This document shows positions 8,659 through 16,929 of a stretch of DNA of 64,000 nucleotides, piece by piece (the first letter of the stretch is position 1; each line of letters starts with the position of its first letter). The position numbers and the translations under genes were made by a program. The notes under the pieces are model-generated. The model was not told the DNA's origin. It did no database searches and worked only from the letters and a program-made list of their open reading frames with translations. The stretch covers positions 1 to 64,000 of the forward strand of contig CAZQRA010000004.1 in the NCBI GenBank assembly GCA_964595575.1. The letters run 5' to 3'. Source of the stretch: PALSA-612 sp964595575. GTDB lineage: Bacteria; Actinomycetota; Thermoleophilia; Gaiellales; Gaiellaceae.

Positions 8659-11493
8659 ATGGCTTTCCGTCTCCGTCTCCTCGCCCTCGTCCTCCCGTTG
8701 GCTCTCGCCGCCGGCGCCTCTGCCCAGGAGCCTGCCCCGCCTCTCGTAACGACGACCACCTTCGCCATCAGCGGCCGCGGCTTCGGCCACGGGGTGGGGA
8801 TGGGCCAGTGGGGCGCGCTCGGCCTTGCCCGTCGGGGGGCGACCTACGACCGCATCCTGGCCCACTACTACCCGGGAACGACCCTGGGCAAAGCTCGTCC
8901 TCAGACCCTGCGCGTCCTCCTCTGGGAGGGGAAGGGGCCCTACTCCCTTTCCTCCTCGGTCCCGTTCACCGTGGTGGACGGGGATGGGGAGGATCACGAT
9001 CTCGCCCCGGGACGGTACGTGGTCGGCCGCAGGCTCGCTCTCCCCCTCGACCCGGGGAAGCGGCCAACGCCGCTTGCCGGTCCCCTCACCTTCGTTCCCG
9101 GGAAGGAGCCGCTCCAGGCGGGCCCCGCGTCGGGGCCGGTCCGGCCCTACCGGGGTCGTCTCCAGCTTCAGCTCGTGGCCGGCCGCCTCCAAGCGGTGAA
9201 CATCCTGGGCCTGGAGGCGTACCTGAGGGGGGTCGTCTCGGCGGAGATGCCCGCCGATTGGCCGCTCGAGGCGGTCAAGGCCCAGGCGGTGGCCGCCCGC
9301 TCCTTTGCCTTGGCCACGCACCAAGCCGGAGCGCTCCTCTACGCCGACCAGCGAAGCCAGGTGTACGGCGGGATCGAGACCGAGACGACGGTCGGAGCGC
9401 AGGCGGTGAGGGAGACGAAGGGCGAGGTCGTCCTGTACGAGGGCAGCGTCGCCGCCACCTACTACTTCTCCTCCTCGGGGGGTAGGACGGCGGCGGTGAC
9501 GGACGTGTTCGCCGGGGCTAAGCCGGTCCCCTACCTCGTCTCCGTCCCGGACCCCTACGACGCGATCTCCCCCTACCACACCTGGGGCCCGGTCGTCGCG
9601 AGCGCCGCCCGCCTGTCCAAAGCCCTCGGCCTGCGCGGGGTGACCGATCTCGACCCTGTGCCCAAGCGGGGAAGGGCCAAGGAGATCGTGGTGGAGACGC
9701 GGGAGGGGACGACGACCCTGGCTGCCTCCGCCGTTCGCTTCGCCCTCGGCCTCCGCTCCGCGTGGATTCGGCCCATGGTCCTGTCCTTGGCTCGCCCGGC
9801 CGGCGTCCTCGCTCCCGGTGCCGCGGTGAGGCTCGTGGGCAGCGTGAGGCGGGCGGCAGGGCCGGTGGTGCTGGAGGAGCGAGGCGGGGACGGAGACTGG
9901 CAGCCCGGCCCCAGCCTCCCCCTCGCCGCCGACGGTAGCTTCGCCGTCCGGGTGCAGCTCCAGGAGACCACCCGCTTCCGGCTGGTGGCAAGAGATCCGA
10001 TCACCGGCCGGGAGGTTCGCTCCCGCCCGCTGACCGTCCCCGTGGCCGACGGTCGTCGCCTCTCGCTCGCTCGGCCCACCCGCGATCTCGCTCCGGCCGG
10101 CCGCTCGGCCTTCCTCCCCAACGATCCCCTGGCCCCGAGCCAGTGGTACCTGGCTCGGGTGCGCGCCTTCGACTTCTTCTCCGATCCCTTGCCCGCCCTC
10201 CAGCCGGTGAAGGTGGCCGTGATCGACACCGGGCTCGACCTCGGCCACCCCGAGTTCGCAGGAAGGGTGGCCGCGGCCAGGAGCTTCGTGGACGACACTC
10301 CCCTCGACCGCGTCGGCCACGGCACCTTCGTGGCCGGCATCATCGCCGCGGCTACCGGGAACGGCCAGGGGATCGCCGGGATCGCCTTTCCCGCTCAGCT
10401 CGTCGTGGCCAAGGTGGTGGGCGAGGGCGGGGTGGTCGATCCCGAGGTCGAGGCCCGCGCCATCCGCTGGGCGGTCGACCAAGGAGCGCGGGTGATCAAC
10501 CTCTCCTTGGGGGGGCTGCGCGACCCGACCAGGCCCGCCCGGGACACCTTCTCCCCCGTGGAGCAGGAGGCCGTCGCCTACGCCACCAGCCGGGGGGCCT
10601 TGGTGGTGGCCGCGGTCGGGAACGGCGATCAGGCGCCCCGTACGCCTTGGCCCTACGCCAGCTACCCCGCCGCCCTGCCTCACGTGGTCGGGGTGAGCGC
10701 GATCGACGAGCAGGGATCGGTTCCCCTCTTCTCCAACCGCGATCCTGTCTACAACGACCTGGCGGCTCCCGGCGAGGCCATGGTGTCCACCCTGCCCCGC
10801 TCCCTCACCGCCCGCCGGCCCTCCTGCGCCGAGCAGGGCTACTCCCCCTGTGGGCCGCCCGACTACAGCATGGCGGCGGGTACCTCGTTCTCGGCTGCCC
10901 AGGTCTCGGCGGCGGCCGCCCTCCTCCTTGCTCTTCGGCCCGAGCTTCGGCCCGAGCAGGTGGCGTCTATCCTGGAGCACTCGGCGGCCGACGCGCGCCC
11001 GGAGACCGGCTGTCCCCGCTGCCTGGTAGGACGAGACCCGCTCTCCGGGTGGGGGGTCTTGGACGTGGCCTCCGCGCTCCAGGCGCTCTCCCAGCCGCTT
11101 CCCCCGGCGGATCGGTACGAGGCCAACGACGACGCCGGCCTCCAGGCGGCGACGCTCTGGGGCAGGAGGATCACGGCCCAGGCGACGCTCGACTTCTGGG
11201 ACGACCCCGTGGACGTGTACCGCGTGCGGCTGACGAGGGGCGAGCGGGTGCGGGTGGTCCTGCACGGGCCCCCGAGCAGCGAGGTGAGCCTTGCCCTGTG
11301 GAAGCCGGGGACCGAGCACGTGCAGGGACCCTCGCCCGCCCTCCAGGCGATGAGGGCCACCCAGTCGAGCCGGCCTGGGCCCGAGGAGAGGCTCGCCTAC
11401 CGGGTGCCGAGGGGAGGCTGGTACTACGTCGAGGTGAGGATGGACGAGCTGGGGATCGGCCGCTACCGGCTCCGCATCGACAAGGAGCCCTGA
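8659..11493 (+). CDS. Secreted SpoIID/LytB-domain protein fused to a subtilisin-like (S8) protease
   Basis: 944 residues. Signal peptide MAFRLRLLALVLPLALAAGASA followed by SpoIID/LytB domain (about 34-374; FGHGVGMGQWGA, GVVSAEMPADWPLEAVKAQAV, YYFSSSGGRTA), the glycan-strand lytic family known from sporulation. Next a beta-rich linker (about 380-470), then an S8 domain (about 500-815) with the full triad: Asp in VAVIDTGLD (about 522), His in VGHGTFVAGII (about 554), Ser in GTSFSAAQ (about 742). A C-terminal beta-sandwich (about 818-944) resembles pre-peptidase C-terminal domains. One uninterrupted frame carries both enzymes. Likely a cell-wall remodelling exoenzyme; the activity of each half is inferred from motifs only. 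Stands alone downstream of the rml operon. Confidence 0.88.
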   Translation: MAFRLRLLALVLPLALAAGASAQEPAPPLVTTTTFAISGRGFGHGVGMGQWGALGLARRGATYDRILAHYYPGTTLGKARPQTLRVLLWEGKGPYSLSSSVPFTVVDGDGEDHDLAPGRYVVGRRLALPLDPGKRPTPLAGPLTFVPGKEPLQAGPASGPVRPYRGRLQLQLVAGRLQAVNILGLEAYLRGVVSAEMPADWPLEAVKAQAVAARSFALATHQAGALLYADQRSQVYGGIETETTVGAQAVRETKGEVVLYEGSVAATYYFSSSGGRTAAVTDVFAGAKPVPYLVSVPDPYDAISPYHTWGPVVASAARLSKALGLRGVTDLDPVPKRGRAKEIVVETREGTTTLAASAVRFALGLRSAWIRPMVLSLARPAGVLAPGAAVRLVGSVRRAAGPVVLEERGGDGDWQPGPSLPLAADGSFAVRVQLQETTRFRLVARDPITGREVRSRPLTVPVADGRRLSLARPTRDLAPAGRSAFLPNDPLAPSQWYLARVRAFDFFSDPLPALQPVKVAVIDTGLDLGHPEFAGRVAAARSFVDDTPLDRVGHGTFVAGIIAAATGNGQGIAGIAFPAQLVVAKVVGEGGVVDPEVEARAIRWAVDQGARVINLSLGGLRDPTRPARDTFSPVEQEAVAYATSRGALVVAAVGNGDQAPRTPWPYASYPAALPHVVGVSAIDEQGSVPLFSNRDPVYNDLAAPGEAMVSTLPRSLTARRPSCAEQGYSPCGPPDYSMAAGTSFSAAQVSAAAALLLALRPELRPEQVASILEHSAADARPETGCPRCLVGRDPLSGWGVLDVASALQALSQPLPPADRYEANDDAGLQAATLWGRRITAQATLDFWDDPVDVYRVRLTRGERVRVVLHGPPSSEVSLALWKPGTEHVQGPSPALQAMRATQSSRPGPEERLAYRVPRGGWYYVEVRMDELGIGRYRLRIDKEP

Positions 11494-11497
11494 GCCG

Positions 11498-12148
11498 CTA
11501 CCGGCTGTCGAGGAGCTCGTCTGGGGGCACCTGGCGGAGGGGCCGAGCCGGGTTTCCCACCACCACCGTGCGCGGAGGCACGTCCTTGGTCACCACCGCC
11601 CCCGCGCCCACGAACGCCTCCTCCCCGATCTCCACCCCCGGGCAGAGGACGGCGCCGCCTCCCACCCTGGCCCCGCGGCGGATGGTGGGGCCCTTGACCA
11701 GGGCACGACGGCGGTCGGTGCGGCCCATGAAGTTGTCGTTGGTGGTGACCACGCAGGGGGCGATGAACACCTCTTCCTCGATGGTGGAGTAGGCGGTGAT
11801 GTAGGCCTGGGCCTGGATCTTGGTAAGGGAGCCCACCTGGCTGTCGTTCTCGACCAGGGCTCCCCTGCCGATGACCACCTCGTCCCCGATCGTGCACCGC
11901 TCCCTGACGCAGGCCTGGTCGCCGACGATGGCTCGGGCCCCGATGCGGGTGCCGGCGAAGACGACGGCGCCCGTGGAGACGACCGCTCCCGGCCCGATCT
12001 CGGCCGGAGGGAGGGGCTCCCTGGGCGCCGTGGAGCGGGCAGAGAGGACGGGCTGCTTGCCTACCACCGCGTGCTCGAGCACCCGCGCTCCCTCCCCCAG
12101 CACCGTCCCCGGATAGACGACGGCGGTGGGATGCACCTCAGCGGCCAC
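11498..12148 (-). CDS. Left-handed beta-helix acyltransferase (WbpD-like N-acetyltransferase)
   Basis: 216 residues made of hexapeptide repeats (for example IGPGAVVSTGAVV, IGARAIVGDQACV, IGDEVVIGRGALV) ending in VTKDVPPRTVVVGNPARPLR, the standard LbH acyltransferase tail. In this context it most resembles WbpD/WlbB, which N-acetylates the 3-amino group of a UDP-2-acetamido-3-amino-glucuronate. GTG 12148 overlaps the end of the upstream oxidoreductase by 11 nt. Last gene of the four-gene minus-strand sugar operon. Substrate is inferred from neighbours. Confidence 0.82.
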   Translation of the reverse strand: MAAEVHPTAVVYPGTVLGEGARVLEHAVVGKQPVLSARSTAPREPLPPAEIGPGAVVSTGAVVFAGTRIGARAIVGDQACVRERCTIGDEVVIGRGALVENDSQVGSLTKIQAQAYITAYSTIEEEVFIAPCVVTTNDNFMGRTDRRRALVKGPTIRRGARVGGGAVLCPGVEIGEEAFVGAGAVVTKDVPPRTVVVGNPARPLRQVPPDELLDSR

Positions 12149-13112
12149 GGAGGGACCTCTCCAGCCGCTCCAGCGCCCGCACCACCATGGCCCCGTCGCG
12201 GGCCACCTTGCGCCGGTCGCCGTCCCCGGCCACGAGGCGCAGGAAGTACTCGCACTCGAGCTTCAAGGGCTCGTCGGTCGCCACCTTGGGGATGTAGATG
12301 TCGCCGCTTCGCGTCTGCCACTCACCGTAGCTCTCGGGCCGCTTCCAGGGGGCCTTCTCGTACACGGTCACCTTGCGCTCCAGCTCCATGTCGTCGAACA
12401 CGGCCATCTTCTCGGTGCCCACCACGGTAATGCGCCGCATCTTGTGGGGATCGAGCCAGGAGAGGTGCATGTGGGCGATCTTGCCCGAGGGAAAGCGGAG
12501 GTAGCAGAAGACGACGTCTTCCACCCCCGGCGTCAGGAAGTCGCGACCGAGGGCGATCGCCTCCTCGGGCTCCTCGTCGAGGAGATGGAGGATGACCGAC
12601 AAGTCGTGTACGCCCAGCGACCAGAGGGCGCTCTCGTTCTGACGGATGATGCCCAGGTTCTGGCGGTTGCCGTAGACGCACAGCACCTCCCCCAGCTCGC
12701 CGGCGTCGACGAGGTCCTTGAGCTTGCGAACGCCGGGGTGGTAGAGCAGGAGGTGGCCGGGCATGAGGACGAGGTCGCGCTCCTCGGCCAGGGCCACGAG
12801 CTCGTCGATCTCGGCTGCGGTCATGGCCGGGGGCTTCTCCACCAGCACGTGCTTCCCGGCGAGGAGGGCCTGACGGGCGAGGGGGTAGTGGGTGGGAACG
12901 GGCGTGGCGATGGCCACGGCGTCAAGGGCCGGATCCTCGAGCAGTCGCTCCACCTCGGTCGTCCCCTGGGCCTTGGGGTAGCGGGCTGCGTACCGTTCCA
13001 CCGCTCCCGGGTCGATGTCGCACAGCCACACGAGCTCGGCCAGCTGGTCGAGGTTGCGGGCCAAGTTGGGGCCCCAGTAGCCGAGGCCGACCAGTCCTAC
13101 CCGGGCCGTCAC
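12138..13112 (-). CDS. Gfo/Idh/MocA oxidoreductase (WbpB/WlbA-like UDP-sugar 3-dehydrogenase)
   Basis: About 324 residues. N-terminal Rossmann fold starts VGLVGLGYWGPNLARNL; EKPPAMTAAEID is the family's catalytic Lys-Pro motif region, and GVHDLSVILHLL carries the conserved His/Asp. With the adjacent dehydrogenase, acetyltransferase and epimerase it fits WbpB/WlbA, which oxidises C3 of UDP-GlcNAcA. GTG 13112 overlaps the stop of the dehydrogenase gene (GTGA), fixing the start. No 3-aminotransferase (WbpE) is present in the window, so the exact product is uncertain. Confidence 0.85.
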   Translation of the reverse strand: MTARVGLVGLGYWGPNLARNLDQLAELVWLCDIDPGAVERYAARYPKAQGTTEVERLLEDPALDAVAIATPVPTHYPLARQALLAGKHVLVEKPPAMTAAEIDELVALAEERDLVLMPGHLLLYHPGVRKLKDLVDAGELGEVLCVYGNRQNLGIIRQNESALWSLGVHDLSVILHLLDEEPEEAIALGRDFLTPGVEDVVFCYLRFPSGKIAHMHLSWLDPHKMRRITVVGTEKMAVFDDMELERKVTVYEKAPWKRPESYGEWQTRSGDIYIPKVATDEPLKLECEYFLRLVAGDGDRRKVARDGAMVVRALERLERSLRGR

Positions 13113-14416
13113 AGCTTCCAGATCTTGTCCGACCGTTGGCCGGCCTTGCCGGTAGCGTTGCGGAAGTCGACCACGAGCTGGGCGCGCTCGACGAGGTCGC
13201 GGTAGTCGATGGAGGAGTGGTCGGTGACGATGGCCACGCAGTCGTAGCGCTCGGGCTCGAGCGGCGCCGACTCCAGGCCGTACTCGGGCAGGCTCGGTAC
13301 GTAGGGATCGTGGTAGGAGACCTCCGCCCCCGCCCGACGCAGGAGCTGGATGAGCTTGAGGGCCGGCGACTCGCGGATGTCGCCGATGTCGCGCTTGTAG
13401 GCCACGCCCACGAGCAGCACCCGCGACCCCTTGAGCGAGCGCTGTCGGCTGTGGTTCAGGGCCTGGGAGATGAGCGAGCGGCAGTAGTAGGGCATGTTCT
13501 CGTTGACCTTGCCCGCCAGCTCGATGAACTCGGTGTAGAAGTCGTACTCGCGCGCCTTCCAGGTGAGGTAGAAGGGGTCGACGGGGATGCAGTGCCCGCC
13601 CAGCCCCGGCCCGGGCTCGAAGCGCATGAAGCCGAAGGGCTTGGTGGCGGCGGCGTCGATCACCTCCCACACGTCGATGCCCATGCGGTCGCAGAGCTGG
13701 GCAAGCTCGTTCACGAGGGCGATGTTGACCGAGCGGAAGATGTTCTCAAGGAGCTTGGCCAGCTCTGCCGCCTCCGGCGAGGAGACGGTGTGCACGTGGT
13801 CGATGGCGCCGGCGTAGAGGGCGGCCGCCCGGGCGGTGCAGGCCTCGGTGATGCCGCCCACGATCTTGGGCACGTTGCGGGTCGTCCAGCGGCTGTTGCC
13901 GGGGTCGACCCGCTCCGGCGAGTAGGCGAGGTGGAAGTCGAGCCCCACCACGAGACCGCTCCTCTGCAAGATGGGAAGCACCACTTCCCGGGTCGTTCCC
14001 GGGTAGGTGGTCGACTCCAGGACGACGAGGTGGCCGGGGCGCAGGCGCTTGGCGATCTCCTCCACGGCCGCCTTGATGATGGAGAGATCGGGCTCTCGCT
14101 GCGTGGAGAGCGGCGTGGGCAGCGTGATGAGGATGGCATCGGTGCCCCGCAGGAGCTCGTACTCGGTGGTGGCGGCGATCAGCCCTGCCTCCACGTGGCG
14201 GCGGAGAACGTCGGAGGGGATGTCCTCGATGTGGCTGCGACCGCAGTTGAGGTCGCGCACCAGCTCCTCCACCACGTCGACCAAGAGCACCGCTCGGCCG
14301 GCGTCGGCGAAGGCCCGGGCCAGGGGCACGCCCACATAGCCGGCGCCCACGACGGCCACCTCGAAGGTCCGGGGCGGGGCGGCGGGCGGCGCTTTGAGGA
14401 GTGGGGGGTCGGCCAT
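13109..14416 (-). CDS. wbpA: Nucleotide-sugar dehydrogenase (WbpA/UDP-GlcNAc 6-dehydrogenase type)
   Basis: Four-electron oxidation of a UDP-hexose(amine) to the uronic acid. 435 residues; N-terminal NAD-binding VAVVGAGYVGVPLARAFADAG, central helix, and catalytic Cys in GPGLGGHCIPVDPFYL. TYPGTTREVVLP and SPERVDPGN are typical of the WbpA/WecC branch rather than Ugd. ATG 14416 overlaps the epimerase stop by one base, and the gene end overlaps the next start (GTGA), so the operon is tightly coupled. Confidence 0.9.
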   Translation of the reverse strand: MADPPLLKAPPAAPPRTFEVAVVGAGYVGVPLARAFADAGRAVLLVDVVEELVRDLNCGRSHIEDIPSDVLRRHVEAGLIAATTEYELLRGTDAILITLPTPLSTQREPDLSIIKAAVEEIAKRLRPGHLVVLESTTYPGTTREVVLPILQRSGLVVGLDFHLAYSPERVDPGNSRWTTRNVPKIVGGITEACTARAAALYAGAIDHVHTVSSPEAAELAKLLENIFRSVNIALVNELAQLCDRMGIDVWEVIDAAATKPFGFMRFEPGPGLGGHCIPVDPFYLTWKAREYDFYTEFIELAGKVNENMPYYCRSLISQALNHSRQRSLKGSRVLLVGVAYKRDIGDIRESPALKLIQLLRRAGAEVSYHDPYVPSLPEYGLESAPLEPERYDCVAIVTDHSSIDYRDLVERAQLVVDFRNATGKAGQRSDKIWKL

Positions 14417-15468
14417 CAGCCGGTAAGGCTACAGAGGGCCTCCACGACGCGCTGCGCTGCCCTGCCGTCGCCGTACAACGACGGGCGGTCGGGGGGGAGC
14501 GGCCTGGCCGCCGCGACCGCGGCCACAAGTCGGTCGGGGTCGTCGTCCACCAGGGTGTTCGCCCCCAGCTCTACCGTGTCCACCCACTCGGTGGAGGGGC
14601 GGGTGGTGACGCAGGGGACCCCATACCAGTAGGCCTCCTTCTGGACCCCCCCGGAGTCGGTGACGATCACCCTGGCCTGCGACAGGAGGGCGGCGAAGTC
14701 GAGGTAGGAGAGGGGCTCGACGACCAGGACGTGCTCAGCTACCCGTGCCTGGGAGGAGGCGAGGGCTTTCCTCGTGCGCGGGTGAGCGGGAAAGACGACG
14801 GGAAGGGGGAGGCGGTTGAGCCCCTCCACCATCCGCCCCAGGCGGGGGAGCTCCACGTTGGCGTCCCTGTGCAGGGTGGCGACGGCGTAGCCCCCGGGCC
14901 GGAGGCCGAAGCGCTCGAGGGCGCGGGAGCGCCGGCGCGCGAGCGGCGCCAGGCGAAGGCAAGCGTCGGCCATGACATCGCCCACGACGGCGATCCGGCC
15001 GGGCGCCCGCTCGCGGCGCAGCGTCGCCGCCGAGCGCTCGTCCGGGCAAAGGAGGAGGTCGGCGTAGGAGTCCACCTCCACCCGGGTCCGCTCTTCCGGC
15101 ATCGACCAGTCGCCCGAGCGCAGGCCCGACTCGACGTGGGCGAGGGGGACCCCTGCCTTCCGCGCCGCTCGGGCGCCGGCCAGGGTCGAGTTCGTGTCTC
15201 CGTAGACGAGGGCCCAGTCGGGGCGCTCCCGGGCAAGCGCCCGCTCGATCCCCGGCTGCATGACCTCGACCTTGCGGGTGCGGGCGCCGAGCCGGTAGGC
15301 GGGCTCCGCCAGGCCCAGCTCCTCGAAGAAGACCTGGGAGAGCTCGCGGTCGTAGTGCTGCTCCGTGTGCACGACCACGTGCTCGATGCCCCGCTCGCGG
15401 AGGGCGACGGCGAGGGGGGCCGATTTGATGAGCTGCGGCCGGTTTCCGACTACGGAAAGGACCTTCAT
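14416..15468 (-). CDS. wecB: Non-hydrolysing UDP-N-acetylglucosamine 2-epimerase family (WecB/WbpI)
   Basis: Inverts C2 of a UDP-2-acetamido sugar. 350 residues with the GT-B fold motifs VVGNRPQLIKSAPL, HTEQHYDRELSQ, VYGDTNSTLAGA, HVESGLRSGDWSMPEERTR and VTDSGGVQKEAYW. Could be WecB (UDP-GlcNAc to UDP-ManNAc) or WbpI (acting on the diacetamido uronate); the operon context allows either. First gene of the minus-strand operon. A -10-like TAGGCT (plus strand 15478-15483) lies 9 nt before the ATG. Confidence 0.9.
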   Translation of the reverse strand: MKVLSVVGNRPQLIKSAPLAVALRERGIEHVVVHTEQHYDRELSQVFFEELGLAEPAYRLGARTRKVEVMQPGIERALARERPDWALVYGDTNSTLAGARAARKAGVPLAHVESGLRSGDWSMPEERTRVEVDSYADLLLCPDERSAATLRRERAPGRIAVVGDVMADACLRLAPLARRRSRALERFGLRPGGYAVATLHRDANVELPRLGRMVEGLNRLPLPVVFPAHPRTRKALASSQARVAEHVLVVEPLSYLDFAALLSQARVIVTDSGGVQKEAYWYGVPCVTTRPSTEWVDTVELGANTLVDDDPDRLVAAVAAARPLPPDRPSLYGDGRAAQRVVEALCSLTG

Positions 15469-15477
15469 GCCGGTGGT

Positions 15478-15483
15478 AGCCTA
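15478..15483 (-). promoter_or_regulatory. -10-like TAGGCT for the nucleotide-sugar operon
   Basis: On the minus strand TAGGCT lies 9 nt upstream of the epimerase ATG with no Shine-Dalgarno between, consistent with a nearly leaderless transcript. It lies between the epimerase and the divergent tRNA gene. Confidence 0.4.
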
Positions 15484-15492
15484 GGCGCCGAG

Positions 15493-15565
15493 GGGCCGTT
15501 AGCTCAGCTGGTAGAGCAGGGGACTCTTAATCCCAAGGTCGGAGGTTCGAATCCTCCACGGCCCA
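15493..15565 (+). tRNA. tRNA-Lys (anticodon CTT)
   Basis: Full 73-nt cloverleaf. Acceptor arms GGGCCGT (15493-15499) and ACGGCCC (15558-15564) pair perfectly. D arm GCTC-AGCTGGTA-GAGC, anticodon loop CTCTTAA giving anticodon CUU, T arm GGAGG-TTCGAAT-CCTCC. Discriminator A at 15565. The first anticodon-stem pair (position 27-43) is G-A, a mismatch. CCA is not encoded (CACC follows), so it must be added after transcription. Confidence 0.96.
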
Positions 15566-15601
15566 CACCGCCCGCCAAAGGAGGGGGCTCGCGGGGGAAC
15601 C

Positions 15602-15716
<115 letters not shown>

Positions 15717-15760
15717 CCCTTCCACAGCCCACCACTCCGAGGAGGGGGCTTCCCGGCTCG

Positions 15761-15967
15761 TCAGAACCAGTCCCTCGATGCCCTCCGAGCCCGCCGTCGG
15801 GAGGCGCGAAGGAGCACCATGGCTAGGAGCGCCAGAAGGGGGATGGCGAGGAGCACCATGGGCTCGGTCCAGGCCAGGGCGAGCCAGAGGGCGGCCAGGG
15901 TGCCGAGGATCGTTCCCACGAGGACGCGCTGCTCCTCGGGCGTGAGGCGGGCGAATCGGTCCATCAT
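15761..15967 (-). CDS. Small two-TM membrane protein, unknown function
   Basis: 68 residues beginning MMDRFARLTPEEQRVLVGTI, then two hydrophobic segments (about 15-32 and 35-50) and a very basic tail (RASRRRARRASRDWF). The start is supported by a strong Shine-Dalgarno, AAAAGGAGGT, 8 nt upstream of the first ATG. I do not recognise the family. Lies between the assembly gap and the divergent oxidase operon, so it may be a single-gene unit. Confidence 0.6.
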   Translation of the reverse strand: MMDRFARLTPEEQRVLVGTILGTLAALWLALAWTEPMVLLAIPLLALLAMVLLRASRRRARRASRDWF

Positions 15968-16115
15968 CTCGTGCGACCTCCTTTTCCCGGCGCGGGCCGC
16001 CTCGCCGAGCGGGAAGGTGGTTTCCCCCGGTATCGGAGGGAGACACAGGAGCGACATCCCCCAGGGTGGCGATCTCCCGCTACCCTTGTCGAGACGGCGT
16101 CGCCTCCCGATCGAG

Positions 16116-16121
16116 TAGGCT
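16116..16121 (+). promoter_or_regulatory. -10-like TAGGCT upstream of ctaC
   Basis: TAGGCT is followed by 9 nt and the GTG of ctaC. There is no Shine-Dalgarno between, again pointing to a near-leaderless mRNA at the head of the oxidase operon. Confidence 0.4.
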
Positions 16122-16130
16122 CCCGGACCC

Positions 16131-16859
16131 GTGCGCAGGAGATGGTTCGTCCAACTGGCCGTGCTCGCCGCCCTGGTCGCCGGGGCGACGACCGCGGTCG
16201 CTCTCCTCATACCCTGGCTTCCCGAGTCAGCGGGGAAGGAGCGGGATCGGATCGACCTTGTGTTCTGGCTCACTACCGGCATCGCCGTCGCCATCTTCGC
16301 CATCGTCGTCTCCGCCATCGTGTTCGCGGTGGTGAAGTTCCGGGCCCGGCCCGACGACGACACCGACGGCCCTCCCATCCACGGTCACACCGCCCTGGAG
16401 ATCACGTGGACGGCCGTGCCCACCGCCCTCGTCACCGCCATCGCCGCCCTGAGCGCGGTCGTTCTCCACGAGAACGCCTCGGCCGGCCGCGATCCCCTGC
16501 GGGTGCGCGTGACCGCCGTCCAGTTCGCCTGGTCCTTCAGCTACTTGAACGGGCCGGCCAAGGGGGTAACCACGCCGGTCCTGCGGCTTCCCCGGGGCCG
16601 CCCGGCGAAGCTCGAGATCGAGTCCAAGGACGTCATCCACTCTTTCTGGGTGCCCCAGCTCGGGCAGAAGCAGGACGCGGTGCCCGGTCGGCCTCAGACC
16701 ATCGTCGTCACCCCCACCAAGCTGGGGACCTTCCCGGTCATCTGCGCCGAGCTGTGCGGGCTCGGCCATGCCCTCATGCGCTCCCAGGCGGTGGTGATGA
16801 GGCCGGCGGCGTTCGACGCGTGGGCGAAGAGGGCGGCTCAGAGGGGAGCAGGCGCGTGA
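16131..16859 (+). CDS. ctaC: Cytochrome c oxidase subunit II
   Basis: Carries the CuA centre that accepts electrons from cytochrome c. 242 residues: an N-terminal hydrophobic segment, the two TM hairpin (about 40-60 and 85-105), then a cupredoxin domain with the CuA ligands His (DVIHSFWVPQ), Cys-x3-Cys (CAELCGLGHALM), and the following His and Met. No fused cytochrome c domain, so it is aa3-type rather than caa3-type. GTG start. First gene of ctaC-ctaD-[Usp2]-ctaE-[TM-Usp]. Confidence 0.95.
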   Translation: MRRRWFVQLAVLAALVAGATTAVALLIPWLPESAGKERDRIDLVFWLTTGIAVAIFAIVVSAIVFAVVKFRARPDDDTDGPPIHGHTALEITWTAVPTALVTAIAALSAVVLHENASAGRDPLRVRVTAVQFAWSFSYLNGPAKGVTTPVLRLPRGRPAKLEIESKDVIHSFWVPQLGQKQDAVPGRPQTIVVTPTKLGTFPVICAELCGLGHALMRSQAVVMRPAAFDAWAKRAAQRGAGA

Positions 16860-16929
16860 GGACGAGGTACCTCCGCGGGCGGCTGGGCCGCTGGGGCAAA
16901 ATCTCCTCGATCCCGTGAAAGGAGGCGGC

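Noticed and set aside
8548..11319. 923-residue minus-strand frame opposite the SpoIID-subtilase gene
   Set aside because: Shadow frame without motifs; the plus strand has full catalytic triads.
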